A stretch of 64,000 nucleotides of DNA from a virus. Below, piece after piece: positions 33,013 to 40,084 of this stretch (positions are counted from its first letter, which is position 1; every line of letters begins with the position of its first letter). The translations under genes were made by a program, and so were the position numbers. The notes beneath the pieces were generated by a model. That model was not told where the DNA came from, searched no databases, and saw only the letters and a program-made list of their open reading frames with translations. The DNA lies in IMG/VR virus record IMGVR_UViG_3300044953_000426, positions 1 through 64,000 of that record; one strand, given 5' to 3'.

Positions 33013-33587
33013 TACTGTAAATTTACTAATTTGTATTTAGTTGTTTCAATTAATTCAACTATCTCATCTATTTGATTCTGAATATATGAATCTTGAGGTA
33101 ATGAGTGACGATTTTTTTCTACATACATACATAACGCTTCAAAATATTTTACAGCATCATTTGGATTTTCAATCCATTGTCCATCACACTTATAACCAGT
33201 GATGATACCATAGCGGCCTTGGAATGACTCAACTAAAGCATCAATTAATGGTAATATACCTTCATAATATACTTGTAATACTGTGTGAGCAGCAAAAGCA
33301 CTTGGTCCTTTAACTTGTAAATGGAATATATGAGCTTGTGTGCGAGAAGCAAAAAAAGTTGAGACAAAAGAAGCCATAACCTGTGTTGGGTTTGGCAATT
33401 CAATAGATACAGCAAGTTCTGGTTGGTTTGGATCAATTGTTTCTGGTTCAAATCCTTCTTTAATGTTACCTGATTCAGCGGCGTATAAAGCACGCATATA
33501 TTTTTCAGCTGTTTTAGCATCTTTAGAACAGCCCATTTTTTTACCAGTTTCTTTATATACACAATTTCCTTTACGAGTGTATGGCAT
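33012..33587 (-). CDS. Ferritin/Dps-like helical protein (DUF5856-like)
   Basis: A 191-residue protein. After a small Cys-containing N-terminal motif (KGNCVYKETGKKMGCSKDA, residues about 6-24), the main domain has the helical pattern of Dps/ferritin relatives: HIFHLQVKGPSAFAAHTVLQ, then VYYEGILPLIDALVESFQGR and a C-terminal NQIDEIVELIETTKYKLVNL. The His/Glu spacing (H...H, E..D) could hold a di-iron site. Phage Dps-like proteins may bind iron or protect DNA; here the activity is unproven. A hairpin sits directly upstream of its start. Confidence 0.68.
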   Translation of the reverse strand: MPYTRKGNCVYKETGKKMGCSKDAKTAEKYMRALYAAESGNIKEGFEPETIDPNQPELAVSIELPNPTQVMASFVSTFFASRTQAHIFHLQVKGPSAFAAHTVLQVYYEGILPLIDALVESFQGRYGIITGYKCDGQWIENPNDAVKYFEALCMYVEKNRHSLPQDSYIQNQIDEIVELIETTKYKLVNLQ

Positions 33588-33590
33588 AGT

Positions 33591-33611
33591 TATGTAGAGT
33601 TTGTCCTACAT
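33591..33611 (-). other. Hairpin immediately upstream of ferritin-like gene
   Basis: TATGTAG (33591-33597) pairs with CTACATA (33605-33611) around an eight-base loop, three bases before the ATG at 33587. Its position would hinder a ribosome and may regulate translation. A boundary-like motif (ATATTTATG) overlaps it. Confidence 0.45.
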
Positions 33612-33639
33612 AAATATATTCAAATCTAATAATAGGTAA

Positions 33640-33957
33640 TTACTTATGGGAATTTTTAACTTTAGTAGTGGTGATCACTGGCATGTTACCTCTTTCAAAA
33701 AATTCAACTTTGGTACGTAATGAAGCTACTTCTTTAGTTAATTCTAAAACCATTTTACGTAACTCATCTTTTTCACGTGATGATTCAATAAGTAATGCTT
33801 CTAATTTAGCAATGCGATCTTTGCAATCATGACGGATAAATTCTTCGTCACGTTCTTTACGCATTGATTTTTTTTCATAATATCGAAAAGCAGCGGCGCT
33901 ACCTAGCACTGTAATAGCAGTCATTAAGACTGTGTAAATATTATTCATTGTATCCAT
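33640..33957 (-). CDS. Small membrane-anchored coiled-coil protein
   Basis: A 105-residue protein with one N-terminal membrane segment (IYTVLMTAITVLGSAAAF, residues about 7-24) followed by a charged linker and a long coiled coil (residues about 45-90, AKLEALLIESSREKDELRKM). It ends in a short basic tail. This layout fits an inner-membrane spanin, holin-associated or signal-anchor protein; no motif decides between them. It is separated from the leader-bearing genes by a short gap containing the boundary-motif variant ATATTTATT. Confidence 0.6.
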   Translation of the reverse strand: MDTMNNIYTVLMTAITVLGSAAAFRYYEKKSMRKERDEEFIRHDCKDRIAKLEALLIESSREKDELRKMVLELTKEVASLRTKVEFFERGNMPVITTTKVKNSHK

Positions 33958-33974
33958 GCTGAGAATAAATATAT

Positions 33975-34550
33975 TTATATTTCTGTCTCGCGCAGTTTTT
34001 TAATATATTCTTTTACATTCTTTATTTTATCTTCATTTATCTTTCCTCCACTCCATGTCTCTACATCACCTTGTTCAGTGACATATGATTCACCTTTATT
34101 ATTTATAAAATTATTAAATGCTACTTCAAAATCATCCACCATAGCATTTTTATTATTATTTATTATTTTTTTTTCATACTCAACATATTTACCTTCTACT
34201 TTAAGTTTAGCTTCCATATCAATAACACAACTACGACACATTTTATGTATAACCCACATTTTTTTATTTACATCATCATTTTTTATTGGTTTATTACATT
34301 TAGGGCAAGCTAAAGGCATAGTGACTAATTGTCTTAATTTATCATGTTTAGTAACAGTTTGTTTGATACCATTTTTAATGGTCCATTGCTTACCATTTTC
34401 TTCCCATACATCATCTTCTTGATAGCCTTGTTGTTGTTTACTATAACCCATTTGTACTCCAGTTGCACTACCAGCATTACCTGTGATAATGTTTCTCATT
34501 CTTTGTACATCACGTTTTGAAAACTCTTTTTTTAAATTTGTATCATTCAT
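33975..34550 (-). CDS. Conserved phage zinc-binding protein, unknown function
   Basis: A 191-residue protein. The N-terminus KKEFSKRDVQRMRNIITGNA, then DVWEENGKQWTIKNGIKQT, is a pattern I recall from marine T4-like phages with no known role. A zinc-binding part follows: CPKCNKPI and, after about 20 residues, CRSC (residues about 82-105). The C-terminus is helical and Asn/Lys-rich. Its start overlaps the three-domain protein's stop as ATGA, so the two are translated together. DNA binding is plausible. Confidence 0.7.
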   Translation of the reverse strand: MNDTNLKKEFSKRDVQRMRNIITGNAGSATGVQMGYSKQQQGYQEDDVWEENGKQWTIKNGIKQTVTKHDKLRQLVTMPLACPKCNKPIKNDDVNKKMWVIHKMCRSCVIDMEAKLKVEGKYVEYEKKIINNNKNAMVDDFEVAFNNFINNKGESYVTEQGDVETWSGGKINEDKIKNVKEYIKKLRETEI

Positions 34551-36199
34551 AAACCTAAATCTTTCAATTGTTGTATTGTATCAGCAGCTGATGTATGATG
34601 AATACCTATACCACCAGCATCTTTCCAACGTTGTATATTATCTGCTCTATCATCAATTAAGATAGAGTTTGGTGTAGCAAATTCTTGTTTATGTTCTGCT
34701 TGACGTAATATAAGTTTAGTACCAGGCATTTCTCTTTTTACCCAAACAAATTTACCAATTTTAGATGATTCTTCTTTTGATGGAGCTGATAATAAATCTG
34801 GATTATATGGTTTAATATAACTCCATAATTGTTTTCCATCAGGCATCCATTTCAATTTAATCCAAAACGCAGCACCTGCTTTAGATAATGGCTCCCAAAA
34901 TTTTTCTGTTGGTATATCAAAACTAGCTTCTTTACCTGTTAATTCTTTATATCCTTTATCAAAGTCAACTAACACACCATCCATATCACAGTATATCTTA
35001 TAATCAGCTTTAGTATTAGTTACTTCTGCTTCCTCAAATATTTCTGGTCTATACTCACCAAACTTTCTTAATAAAATACCTGCAGCGGCGTTAGCTTCAT
35101 TTTCAACTGATGAACCAGTTTTACCATCTTCTTTACTTAATGGATTTAATTCATTTTGTTTTAAATGTATTAATTCATGAGCCAATGTACGTAAAATATC
35201 AGCTGTTAATCTTGGTCCTCTTACAACTAATAATTCATCACTTTTAGGATTATAAGCACCTAATGAATGTGTGTTTTTAGCTAAATTTTCATCATCACTA
35301 AAAGTAATTTTAGGTACTTTTTGTAAGTCAAGTGCTTTAGAAGTAAAATCAATAAAGTCAGCTATAACATTATTTGATGTATCTTGTGGTTTAGTTAATG
35401 TTTCTTCTAAAGTTGATTTCCACCAATTAATAGTGAATAAATCTTCTTCTATATTAACAGGTAAATGATATGGCACACGTATAATTAAATCACCATCAGC
35501 TTGATTTTCTTGTAATTGATCTACATTTAATACTGGTATTCCTAGTATTTTAAGTATATCATCATATTGTCCTTTCTGGATAACTACTTCTGGAAAACAT
35601 CCTTTAAGTGCTTCATAAGTATTTAAATATTCATTTCTAGCTTTAGAATATTCAGTTGAACTTTTATCAGTCACAGTACGTAATGCTAAAACATTCTTTT
35701 TAAGTTGTGTTACTAAACTACGTGCTTCAGTCCCTGATAAACGCTTACTCCCAGTCACTACTTTTTCTTCAATTGCTAAAGGCATTACTCTAGAGCTAAA
35801 TGCTTTTTGTAATGGGGTAAAATAATCTTGTTCTTCTACTTCTGATTTAGCACCAGCAACATATGCTTTTAATTCTAAATCATCATCAAAAACACTAAAA
35901 ATATCTTTAATTGGAGATGGATCTTCACTTATTCTAACAGTTACTTTAGCTATTGGAGATGTGGCTAAATACAAATCCCAAATACGTTTACTTTGTTCTT
36001 TAGTTATACCATCACGTGTTTTATGTCCAATTAAAACTATTACTTTAGTGATATAAGAACGAGCAGCTAAGTCTTTAACTACTCCAAAGTGTCCCTCATG
36101 TGGTGGTTTAAACCCACCTGGGTAGTAACAAATAGCAGGAGGAGTTTTTTGTTCATCCTCTTCATTTAGTTCATTTAATATTGTATTTAAATCTATCAT
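34547..36199 (-). CDS. Three-domain nucleotidyltransferase / HExxH peptidase / HAD protein
   Basis: A 550-residue protein with a DIL-type leader (MIDLNTILNE, LNE site) and three enzyme-like domains. Domain 1 (about 20-245) is a cytidylyltransferase-like fold with the nucleotide-binding HEGH motif (YYPGGFKPPHEGH, His34 and His37). Domain 2 (about 270-385) carries a zinc-peptidase motif LAHELIHLKQN (341-345) with a likely third ligand Glu366. Domain 3 (about 400-550) is a HAD phosphatase, DMDGVLVDFD (405-414). [LI]xE sites fall between the domains (IEE near 250-252, LEE near 264-266, IFE near 387-389), suggesting cleavage into separate enzymes. Linkage of these three activities is unknown to me. 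Confidence 0.8.
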   Translation of the reverse strand: MIDLNTILNELNEEDEQKTPPAICYYPGGFKPPHEGHFGVVKDLAARSYITKVIVLIGHKTRDGITKEQSKRIWDLYLATSPIAKVTVRISEDPSPIKDIFSVFDDDLELKAYVAGAKSEVEEQDYFTPLQKAFSSRVMPLAIEEKVVTGSKRLSGTEARSLVTQLKKNVLALRTVTDKSSTEYSKARNEYLNTYEALKGCFPEVVIQKGQYDDILKILGIPVLNVDQLQENQADGDLIIRVPYHLPVNIEEDLFTINWWKSTLEETLTKPQDTSNNVIADFIDFTSKALDLQKVPKITFSDDENLAKNTHSLGAYNPKSDELLVVRGPRLTADILRTLAHELIHLKQNELNPLSKEDGKTGSSVENEANAAAGILLRKFGEYRPEIFEEAEVTNTKADYKIYCDMDGVLVDFDKGYKELTGKEASFDIPTEKFWEPLSKAGAAFWIKLKWMPDGKQLWSYIKPYNPDLLSAPSKEESSKIGKFVWVKREMPGTKLILRQAEHKQEFATPNSILIDDRADNIQRWKDAGGIGIHHTSAADTIQQLKDLGL

Positions 36200-36945
36200 T
36201 TAATGAATGCCTTTATTTTAGATATGGCTTGGTCTTTAGGAGTGAATTTTAGTTTTTGTTTAAGCAGTTGTTCAATGCTTTTATTCATCGCTTCTACTTC
36301 AGCTTTTTTCTTAGCTAATTCTTCTGGTGTTTTTGGTTTACCTTTAGCCTTAGCAGTATCAAAAAATCTACGCTTTATTTCTTGGGGATCAAAGTTTATG
36401 TCAGCATCTTTTGGATCATTGTTTATTAAAACAAAGTTATCACCAAATGCATCTTGATATGTTTTAATATTACTGTTTACTTTTTCCCATGTATTTAAAA
36501 CTATACCTGGTGTTAATGAGCGTTCTCTACTTGCGTTACGTTCAAGTGAAGTAACTGGGGAAACATATATCATCACCATTATAGTTTCATATCCTAAAGC
36601 CTCTAATTCTGCTTTTTTCTTGAGTAAAGGTTTAAATGCTGCGCCTGTACCATCAATGATAATGTTGTTTAAATTAGCGAGTGCTTGGGCGTATTTTTCT
36701 TTAGTTGTTTTTTGAGCCTGCGCCATTAATTTGCCTGCTTGTGATAATTGATCAGGTGTAAAATCTTTAATATTAGTTCCTATACCAGCAGCTTTTAATA
36801 GTTCTTCATAAGTGTCATCAACATTTATGATACGGAATTTAGATAGTGGTAAAGATTTAGAAACAAAGGACTTACCAGCACCAGCAGGACCAGCCATGAA
36901 TATCGCTTGTGGCGATTGTTGCGCCTCTTTAATTCTAATCTTCAT
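36196..36945 (-). CDS. P-loop kinase / zeta-toxin-like protein with leader
   Basis: A 249-residue protein starting MKIRIKE, with an IKE site immediately before the enzyme. Walker A is AGPAGAGKS (residues about 18-26). Further motifs are FRIINVDDTYEELL, IIIDGTGAAFKPLLKK (lid region) and a basic NASRERSLTPG that could bind phosphate. The order resembles zeta toxin/AAA_33 kinases, which phosphorylate small molecules such as UDP-GlcNAc; other P-loop kinases are possible. Presence of a leader suggests it is packaged and delivered to the host. Confidence 0.75.
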   Translation of the reverse strand: MKIRIKEAQQSPQAIFMAGPAGAGKSFVSKSLPLSKFRIINVDDTYEELLKAAGIGTNIKDFTPDQLSQAGKLMAQAQKTTKEKYAQALANLNNIIIDGTGAAFKPLLKKKAELEALGYETIMVMIYVSPVTSLERNASRERSLTPGIVLNTWEKVNSNIKTYQDAFGDNFVLINNDPKDADINFDPQEIKRRFFDTAKAKGKPKTPEELAKKKAEVEAMNKSIEQLLKQKLKFTPKDQAISKIKAFIK

Positions 36946-36948
36946 ACC

Positions 36949-36957
36949 AATAAATAT
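36949..36957 (-). promoter_or_regulatory. ATATTTATT motif exactly 3 bases before kinase start
   Basis: A one-base variant of the boundary motif: sense ATATTTATT, then GGT, then the ATG at 36945. It begins within the stop codon of the AT-hook gene. Confidence 0.36.
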
Positions 36958-37502
36958 TAACTGTTCTTTCTTGGGCGCCCACGTTTACCACCAGTAGGTA
37001 CATATACTGTAGGTGTTTTCTTAAGCGCTGGGTCCATTTTTGGGCGTCCACGTTTACCACCAGTCTTAACATACACTGTTGATTTTTTAAGTGCTGGATC
37101 CATTTTTGGACGACCACGTTTACCACCAGTAGGTACATATACTGTAGGTGTTTTCTTAAGCGCTGGGTCCATTTTTGGACGACCACGTTTACCTTTTGAT
37201 TTAAGTATTTTAGCGGCTTTTTCTTTGCGTTTAAAATAACATGGATGTACAATAAGTGAATCTAAATGAAATGCACGTCTAGCTCCATTTTCTTCTACAC
37301 ATTCATAACCACCACCTTTCCATCCTGGTTCACCATCTTCATGTTTTTTCTTAAAATAAAACTTAGTACCAGGTTCATTTTCATAATACATAGCTGGTAA
37401 TACTTCAATACCTTCTGTAAATTCCAAGTATTGTTGTTCATCTGTTTCTACAACATAAGCTTTACGTGGAACAATGTTTGCTTCAATGTCAATTACTTTC
37501 AT
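36957..37502 (-). CDS. Protein with four AT-hooks
   Basis: A 181-residue protein. The N-terminal 95 residues form a mixed alpha/beta part (IDIEANIVPRKAYVVETDEQ and KFYFKKKHEDGEPGWKGGGY). The C-terminal half has four AT-hook cores, KRGRP, at residues about 105, 128, 150 and 173, separated by near-identical spacers (MDPALKK, TVYVPTGG). AT-hooks bind the minor groove of AT-rich DNA, a good match for this genome. A role in binding phage or host DNA, for example in compaction or transcription, is inferred. It has no protease-type leader but lies next to genes that do. Confidence 0.78.
   Translation of the reverse strand: MKVIDIEANIVPRKAYVVETDEQQYLEFTEGIEVLPAMYYENEPGTKFYFKKKHEDGEPGWKGGGYECVEENGARRAFHLDSLIVHPCYFKRKEKAAKILKSKGKRGRPKMDPALKKTPTVYVPTGGKRGRPKMDPALKKSTVYVKTGGKRGRPKMDPALKKTPTVYVPTGGKRGRPRKNS
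36970..37195 (-). repeat. Direct repeats encoding AT-hook units
   Basis: Three repeats of 66-75 bases encode the AT-hook and spacer units. The first and third (about 36970-37045 and 37110-37190) are almost identical, including silent positions, indicating recent duplication or gene conversion; the middle one is shorter and more diverged. Confidence 0.8.
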
Positions 37503-37515
37503 AACTTATTTTTAT

Positions 37516-37698
37516 TTAAAGTTCTTCAATAATACCTAATACTTCAGCTAGTATAAACAGCACACCTGATATTAATAGTTCACCTCTAATTAGTGTTACA
37601 CCAGCCATAATTCGAAGGCATGATTTGAACACACTAATTCTAAAATGCCAGTTTGTTTTTGATTCTTTTTGTTGCATATTATTTATTTTTATCATCAT
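37516..37698 (-). CDS. Small membrane protein, unknown function
   Basis: A 60-residue frame; a start at codon 8 (MQQKESKTNW) is equally likely. The N-terminal half is basic with a Cys (FRISVFKSCLRIMAGV) and the C-terminal half is hydrophobic (LLISGVLFILAEVLGII), giving one probable membrane helix ending in Glu-Glu-Leu. It lies alone between the AT-hook and metallophosphoesterase genes. A holin or other membrane effector is possible; no family is recognised. Confidence 0.5.
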   Translation of the reverse strand: MMIKINNMQQKESKTNWHFRISVFKSCLRIMAGVTLIRGELLISGVLFILAEVLGIIEEL

Positions 37699-37768
37699 CT
37701 TCTTAAATTATAATTAAATATAGTAAATAAATCACGGTCAATCAATAACTATGTAACGTTTCTTTAAT

Positions 37769-38518
37769 TTAATGTTTATATATAGTTATAACACCTATAT
37801 TATCTATTAATATAGCACTCATATTTTCCACCCAATCACCACTATTTAAATAATGTTTATTATGTATAATTCTATCACAAGGTTGATGGATATGTCCACA
37901 AATAACACCTTCACATCCTTTTTTTTCAGCCATTTTTAATGCTGTAGTTTCAAAATCATTAATATACATTGTGGCTTGTTTTACACCCTCTTTAATTTTT
38001 TGAGATATGGATTGGTACGGTAAATTGCGCCATTTACAATATTTGTTATACCATCTATTTAACCACAATGCAAAATCATAACCAACTGCTCCTATTTTTG
38101 ATAACCATTTATATTTTGTTATAAACACATCTATTACATCTCCATGAAAAACATAGTAACATCTTCTTTTCCAAATATCATATTCTATATGTTCTGAGAA
38201 TTTTAATATATAATCTTCTTTTATTTCAATATTACCAAAATGACTATCTATAAATTCCTGAATAAATTCATCATGGTTGCCTCTAATCCAGATAATTTTT
38301 GTTTTGTTAGATAATTTAAGTAGCTTAGAAATAACCTTGGTATGATACTTTTTCCACTTAACTCCTCTATTTAATGCCCAGCCATCAATTATGTCTCCAT
38401 TTAATATTAGAAGATCAGTAGGATGTGTTTCAATAAACTTAATAAACTCTTCTGCCTTACTATCTTTAGTTCCTAGATGTAAATCAGATACTATTATAGT
38501 TTGATATTTTAGTTCCAT
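37769..38518 (-). CDS. Metallophosphoesterase (LpxH-like)
   Basis: A 249-residue calcineurin-type phosphoesterase. The metal-binding motifs are in order: SDLHLG (Asp11, His13), LNGDIID (Asp near 41), IRGNHDE (Asn/His near 79-80), VFHGD and a C-terminal CGHIHQP. Order and length resemble UDP-2,3-diacylglucosamine hydrolase (LpxH) of lipid A synthesis, although other phosphoesters are possible. It forms an overlapping unit with a 29-residue membrane peptide and a glycosyltransferase, so envelope or surface-sugar modification is a reasonable inference. Confidence 0.8.
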   Translation of the reverse strand: MELKYQTIIVSDLHLGTKDSKAEEFIKFIETHPTDLLILNGDIIDGWALNRGVKWKKYHTKVISKLLKLSNKTKIIWIRGNHDEFIQEFIDSHFGNIEIKEDYILKFSEHIEYDIWKRRCYYVFHGDVIDVFITKYKWLSKIGAVGYDFALWLNRWYNKYCKWRNLPYQSISQKIKEGVKQATMYINDFETTALKMAEKKGCEGVICGHIHQPCDRIIHNKHYLNSGDWVENMSAILIDNIGVITIYKH

Positions 38519-38598
38519 ATAGATGCTAAATAAGATACTACGGCCATTAATATTGAAGTTCCAACAACTATTTTAGTAAATGGGATTTTCTTTTTCAT
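38509..38598 (-). CDS. Tiny membrane peptide of 29 residues
   Basis: An ATG at 38598 overlaps the glycosyltransferase stop as ATGA, and the frame ends inside the phosphoesterase start, giving two overlaps that strongly suggest translation. The product starts MKKKIPFTKIVVGTSILMAV and ends in SIWN: basic start, one membrane helix. It may anchor the two flanking envelope-type enzymes or act by itself. It is too short for family recognition. Confidence 0.65.
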   Translation of the reverse strand: MKKKIPFTKIVVGTSILMAVVSYLASIWN

Positions 38599-39284
38599 TT
38601 CCAATAATTTTGATCATGTTTAAAAAATTTATCATTGTTTCTGTTGATCCAAGACTTCCACATTAATTTAATCATATACCATACACCTTTTTTATTAAAT
38701 CTTCTACTTGGGGTATATACATAACCATTAACGATTTTAAACTTCTTAGGTTTAACTTTAGAGCTAAGTCTGTAATCTTCAGCAACTTTATCTTTTTCAT
38801 TAAATCCTCCTAATTTATTAAATGTTTCTGTTTTAAATAACATAAACCCACCTAAGGAAAATGGTCTTGTAAATGAGGTAAGCCACTGTATTATATCAAA
38901 AATACAATAAATCCAATTATATATTTTATCTGTTTTAAACTTACAAGTAACTAAATCATATTTTCCTTTTATAGCTGTCGCTAAGCAATTCTCTAATAAA
39001 TAAGGATTAAAAATATAAACATCAGCATCTAAAAATAATATATAAGGTGTTGTTACTAATTTAGCTCCGTTATTGCGTGCTACTGATGGTAATCCACCTT
39101 TAACTATTTGTATATTTGGATATATTGAAGCATATTTATATAGCAATAAAACAGACCCTTCATCATCTGAAGAGTCTGCTACTATTATTTTACAATCTAT
39201 TTGTTCTGATATTAACTTTATAACGTCAATAACTCCTTTACCTTCATTTTTACAAGGAATTACTATTGTTAATTGAGTATTCAC
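38595..39284 (-). CDS. Glycosyltransferase family 2
   Basis: A 229-residue GT-A fold enzyme. The N-terminus has the GT2 pattern TIVIPCKNEGKGVIDVI (residues 6-22), a nucleotide-sugar loop VADSSDDEG, and the metal-binding motif FLDADVYIF near 82-90. Later segments (LGGFNEKDKVAEDYRLSSKV) carry the usual acidic acceptor residues. The start is GTG, three bases after a boundary-motif variant. It probably transfers a sugar onto a host surface polymer, lipid or phage component; donor and acceptor are unknown. Confidence 0.82.
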   Translation of the reverse strand: MNTQLTIVIPCKNEGKGVIDVIKLISEQIDCKIIVADSSDDEGSVLLLYKYASIYPNIQIVKGGLPSVARNNGAKLVTTPYILFLDADVYIFNPYLLENCLATAIKGKYDLVTCKFKTDKIYNWIYCIFDIIQWLTSFTRPFSLGGFMLFKTETFNKLGGFNEKDKVAEDYRLSSKVKPKKFKIVNGYVYTPSRRFNKKGVWYMIKLMWKSWINRNNDKFFKHDQNYWK

Positions 39285-39287
39285 ATA

Positions 39288-39296
39288 GATAAATAT
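39288..39296 (-). promoter_or_regulatory. ATATTTATC motif exactly 3 bases before GTG start
   Basis: A one-base variant of the boundary motif: sense ATATTTATC, then TAT, then the GTG of the glycosyltransferase. Confidence 0.33.
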
Positions 39297-39298
39297 GT

Positions 39299-40084
39299 TT
39301 AATTTAATATTTTAATAGAAATAGGTAGTGTTTCTGTACTTGGTTTAAAGTTAGGATTTTCAAGTTTATATATCTCATAGATATTCATGAACATTTTGAA
39401 ATTAGATTCAATATCACTTATAACTTTTAATTCCCATCCTTTACCTTGTATTTTATCTTTTTTTCCTTCACCACGTGTATTTGCTTTAAGCCATAAAATA
39501 CCTGTTTCCTCTATTTTATCATTATGTGTTTCATTCCATGCTTTAGAGTAAGCAGCTAATTGTAAATCATATGATGTATGGAGTGAGTTAGAGGTTTTAA
39601 TATCTAATAACCATAATTTACCATCCATTTTTACAATTAAATCAGCGGTACCAGCATACTTATGAGCATCAGAAAATACATGATATTCTCCTACTATAAG
39701 TTCTGGTTTATATGTATTCCAAAACTCAGCAAATTTTAAAATCATTTTCCATACATCCATACTGTATTCTGCTCTTCCATTTTCATCTAACCATTGAATT
39801 TCTTCTCCATTTAAAAAACGATCAATAGCATTATGTACTTGATTACCTTCAGCAGCTGCTTTAGATGCTATAATATCACTGTTATGTCCTACATCTTTAA
39901 GCCAGTTATGGAAAAATTGATTTTTAGGAAAATAATTTAATACTGATGTTACTGATGGATAGTATTCTTCTCCACGTCTATAAAAACGAGAGTCTAATAC
40001 ATTTACTTGCCTATCTTCCTCATTGTATTCTACAATGCGTTTGATTTTTGGGTCTTTAATTATGTTGACATTTCTATCAATCAT
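39299..40084 (-). CDS. RecB/Cas4-like PD-(D/E)xK nuclease
   Basis: A 261-residue nuclease of the RecB-like family. Active-site pattern: Glu133 in VGEYHVF, GTADLIV with Asp148, LLDIKTSNS with Asp161 and Lys163, and a QLAAY motif (Gln175-Tyr179). No iron-sulfur cysteine cluster is seen, unlike many Cas4 enzymes. The gene directly follows and overlaps the primase as ATGA, suggesting a role in replication-linked recombination or end processing, like T4 recombination nucleases. The activity is well supported; the pathway is inferred. Confidence 0.83.
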   Translation of the reverse strand: MIDRNVNIIKDPKIKRIVEYNEEDRQVNVLDSRFYRRGEEYYPSVTSVLNYFPKNQFFHNWLKDVGHNSDIIASKAAAEGNQVHNAIDRFLNGEEIQWLDENGRAEYSMDVWKMILKFAEFWNTYKPELIVGEYHVFSDAHKYAGTADLIVKMDGKLWLLDIKTSNSLHTSYDLQLAAYSKAWNETHNDKIEETGILWLKANTRGEGKKDKIQGKGWELKVISDIESNFKMFMNIYEIYKLENPNFKPSTETLPISIKILN

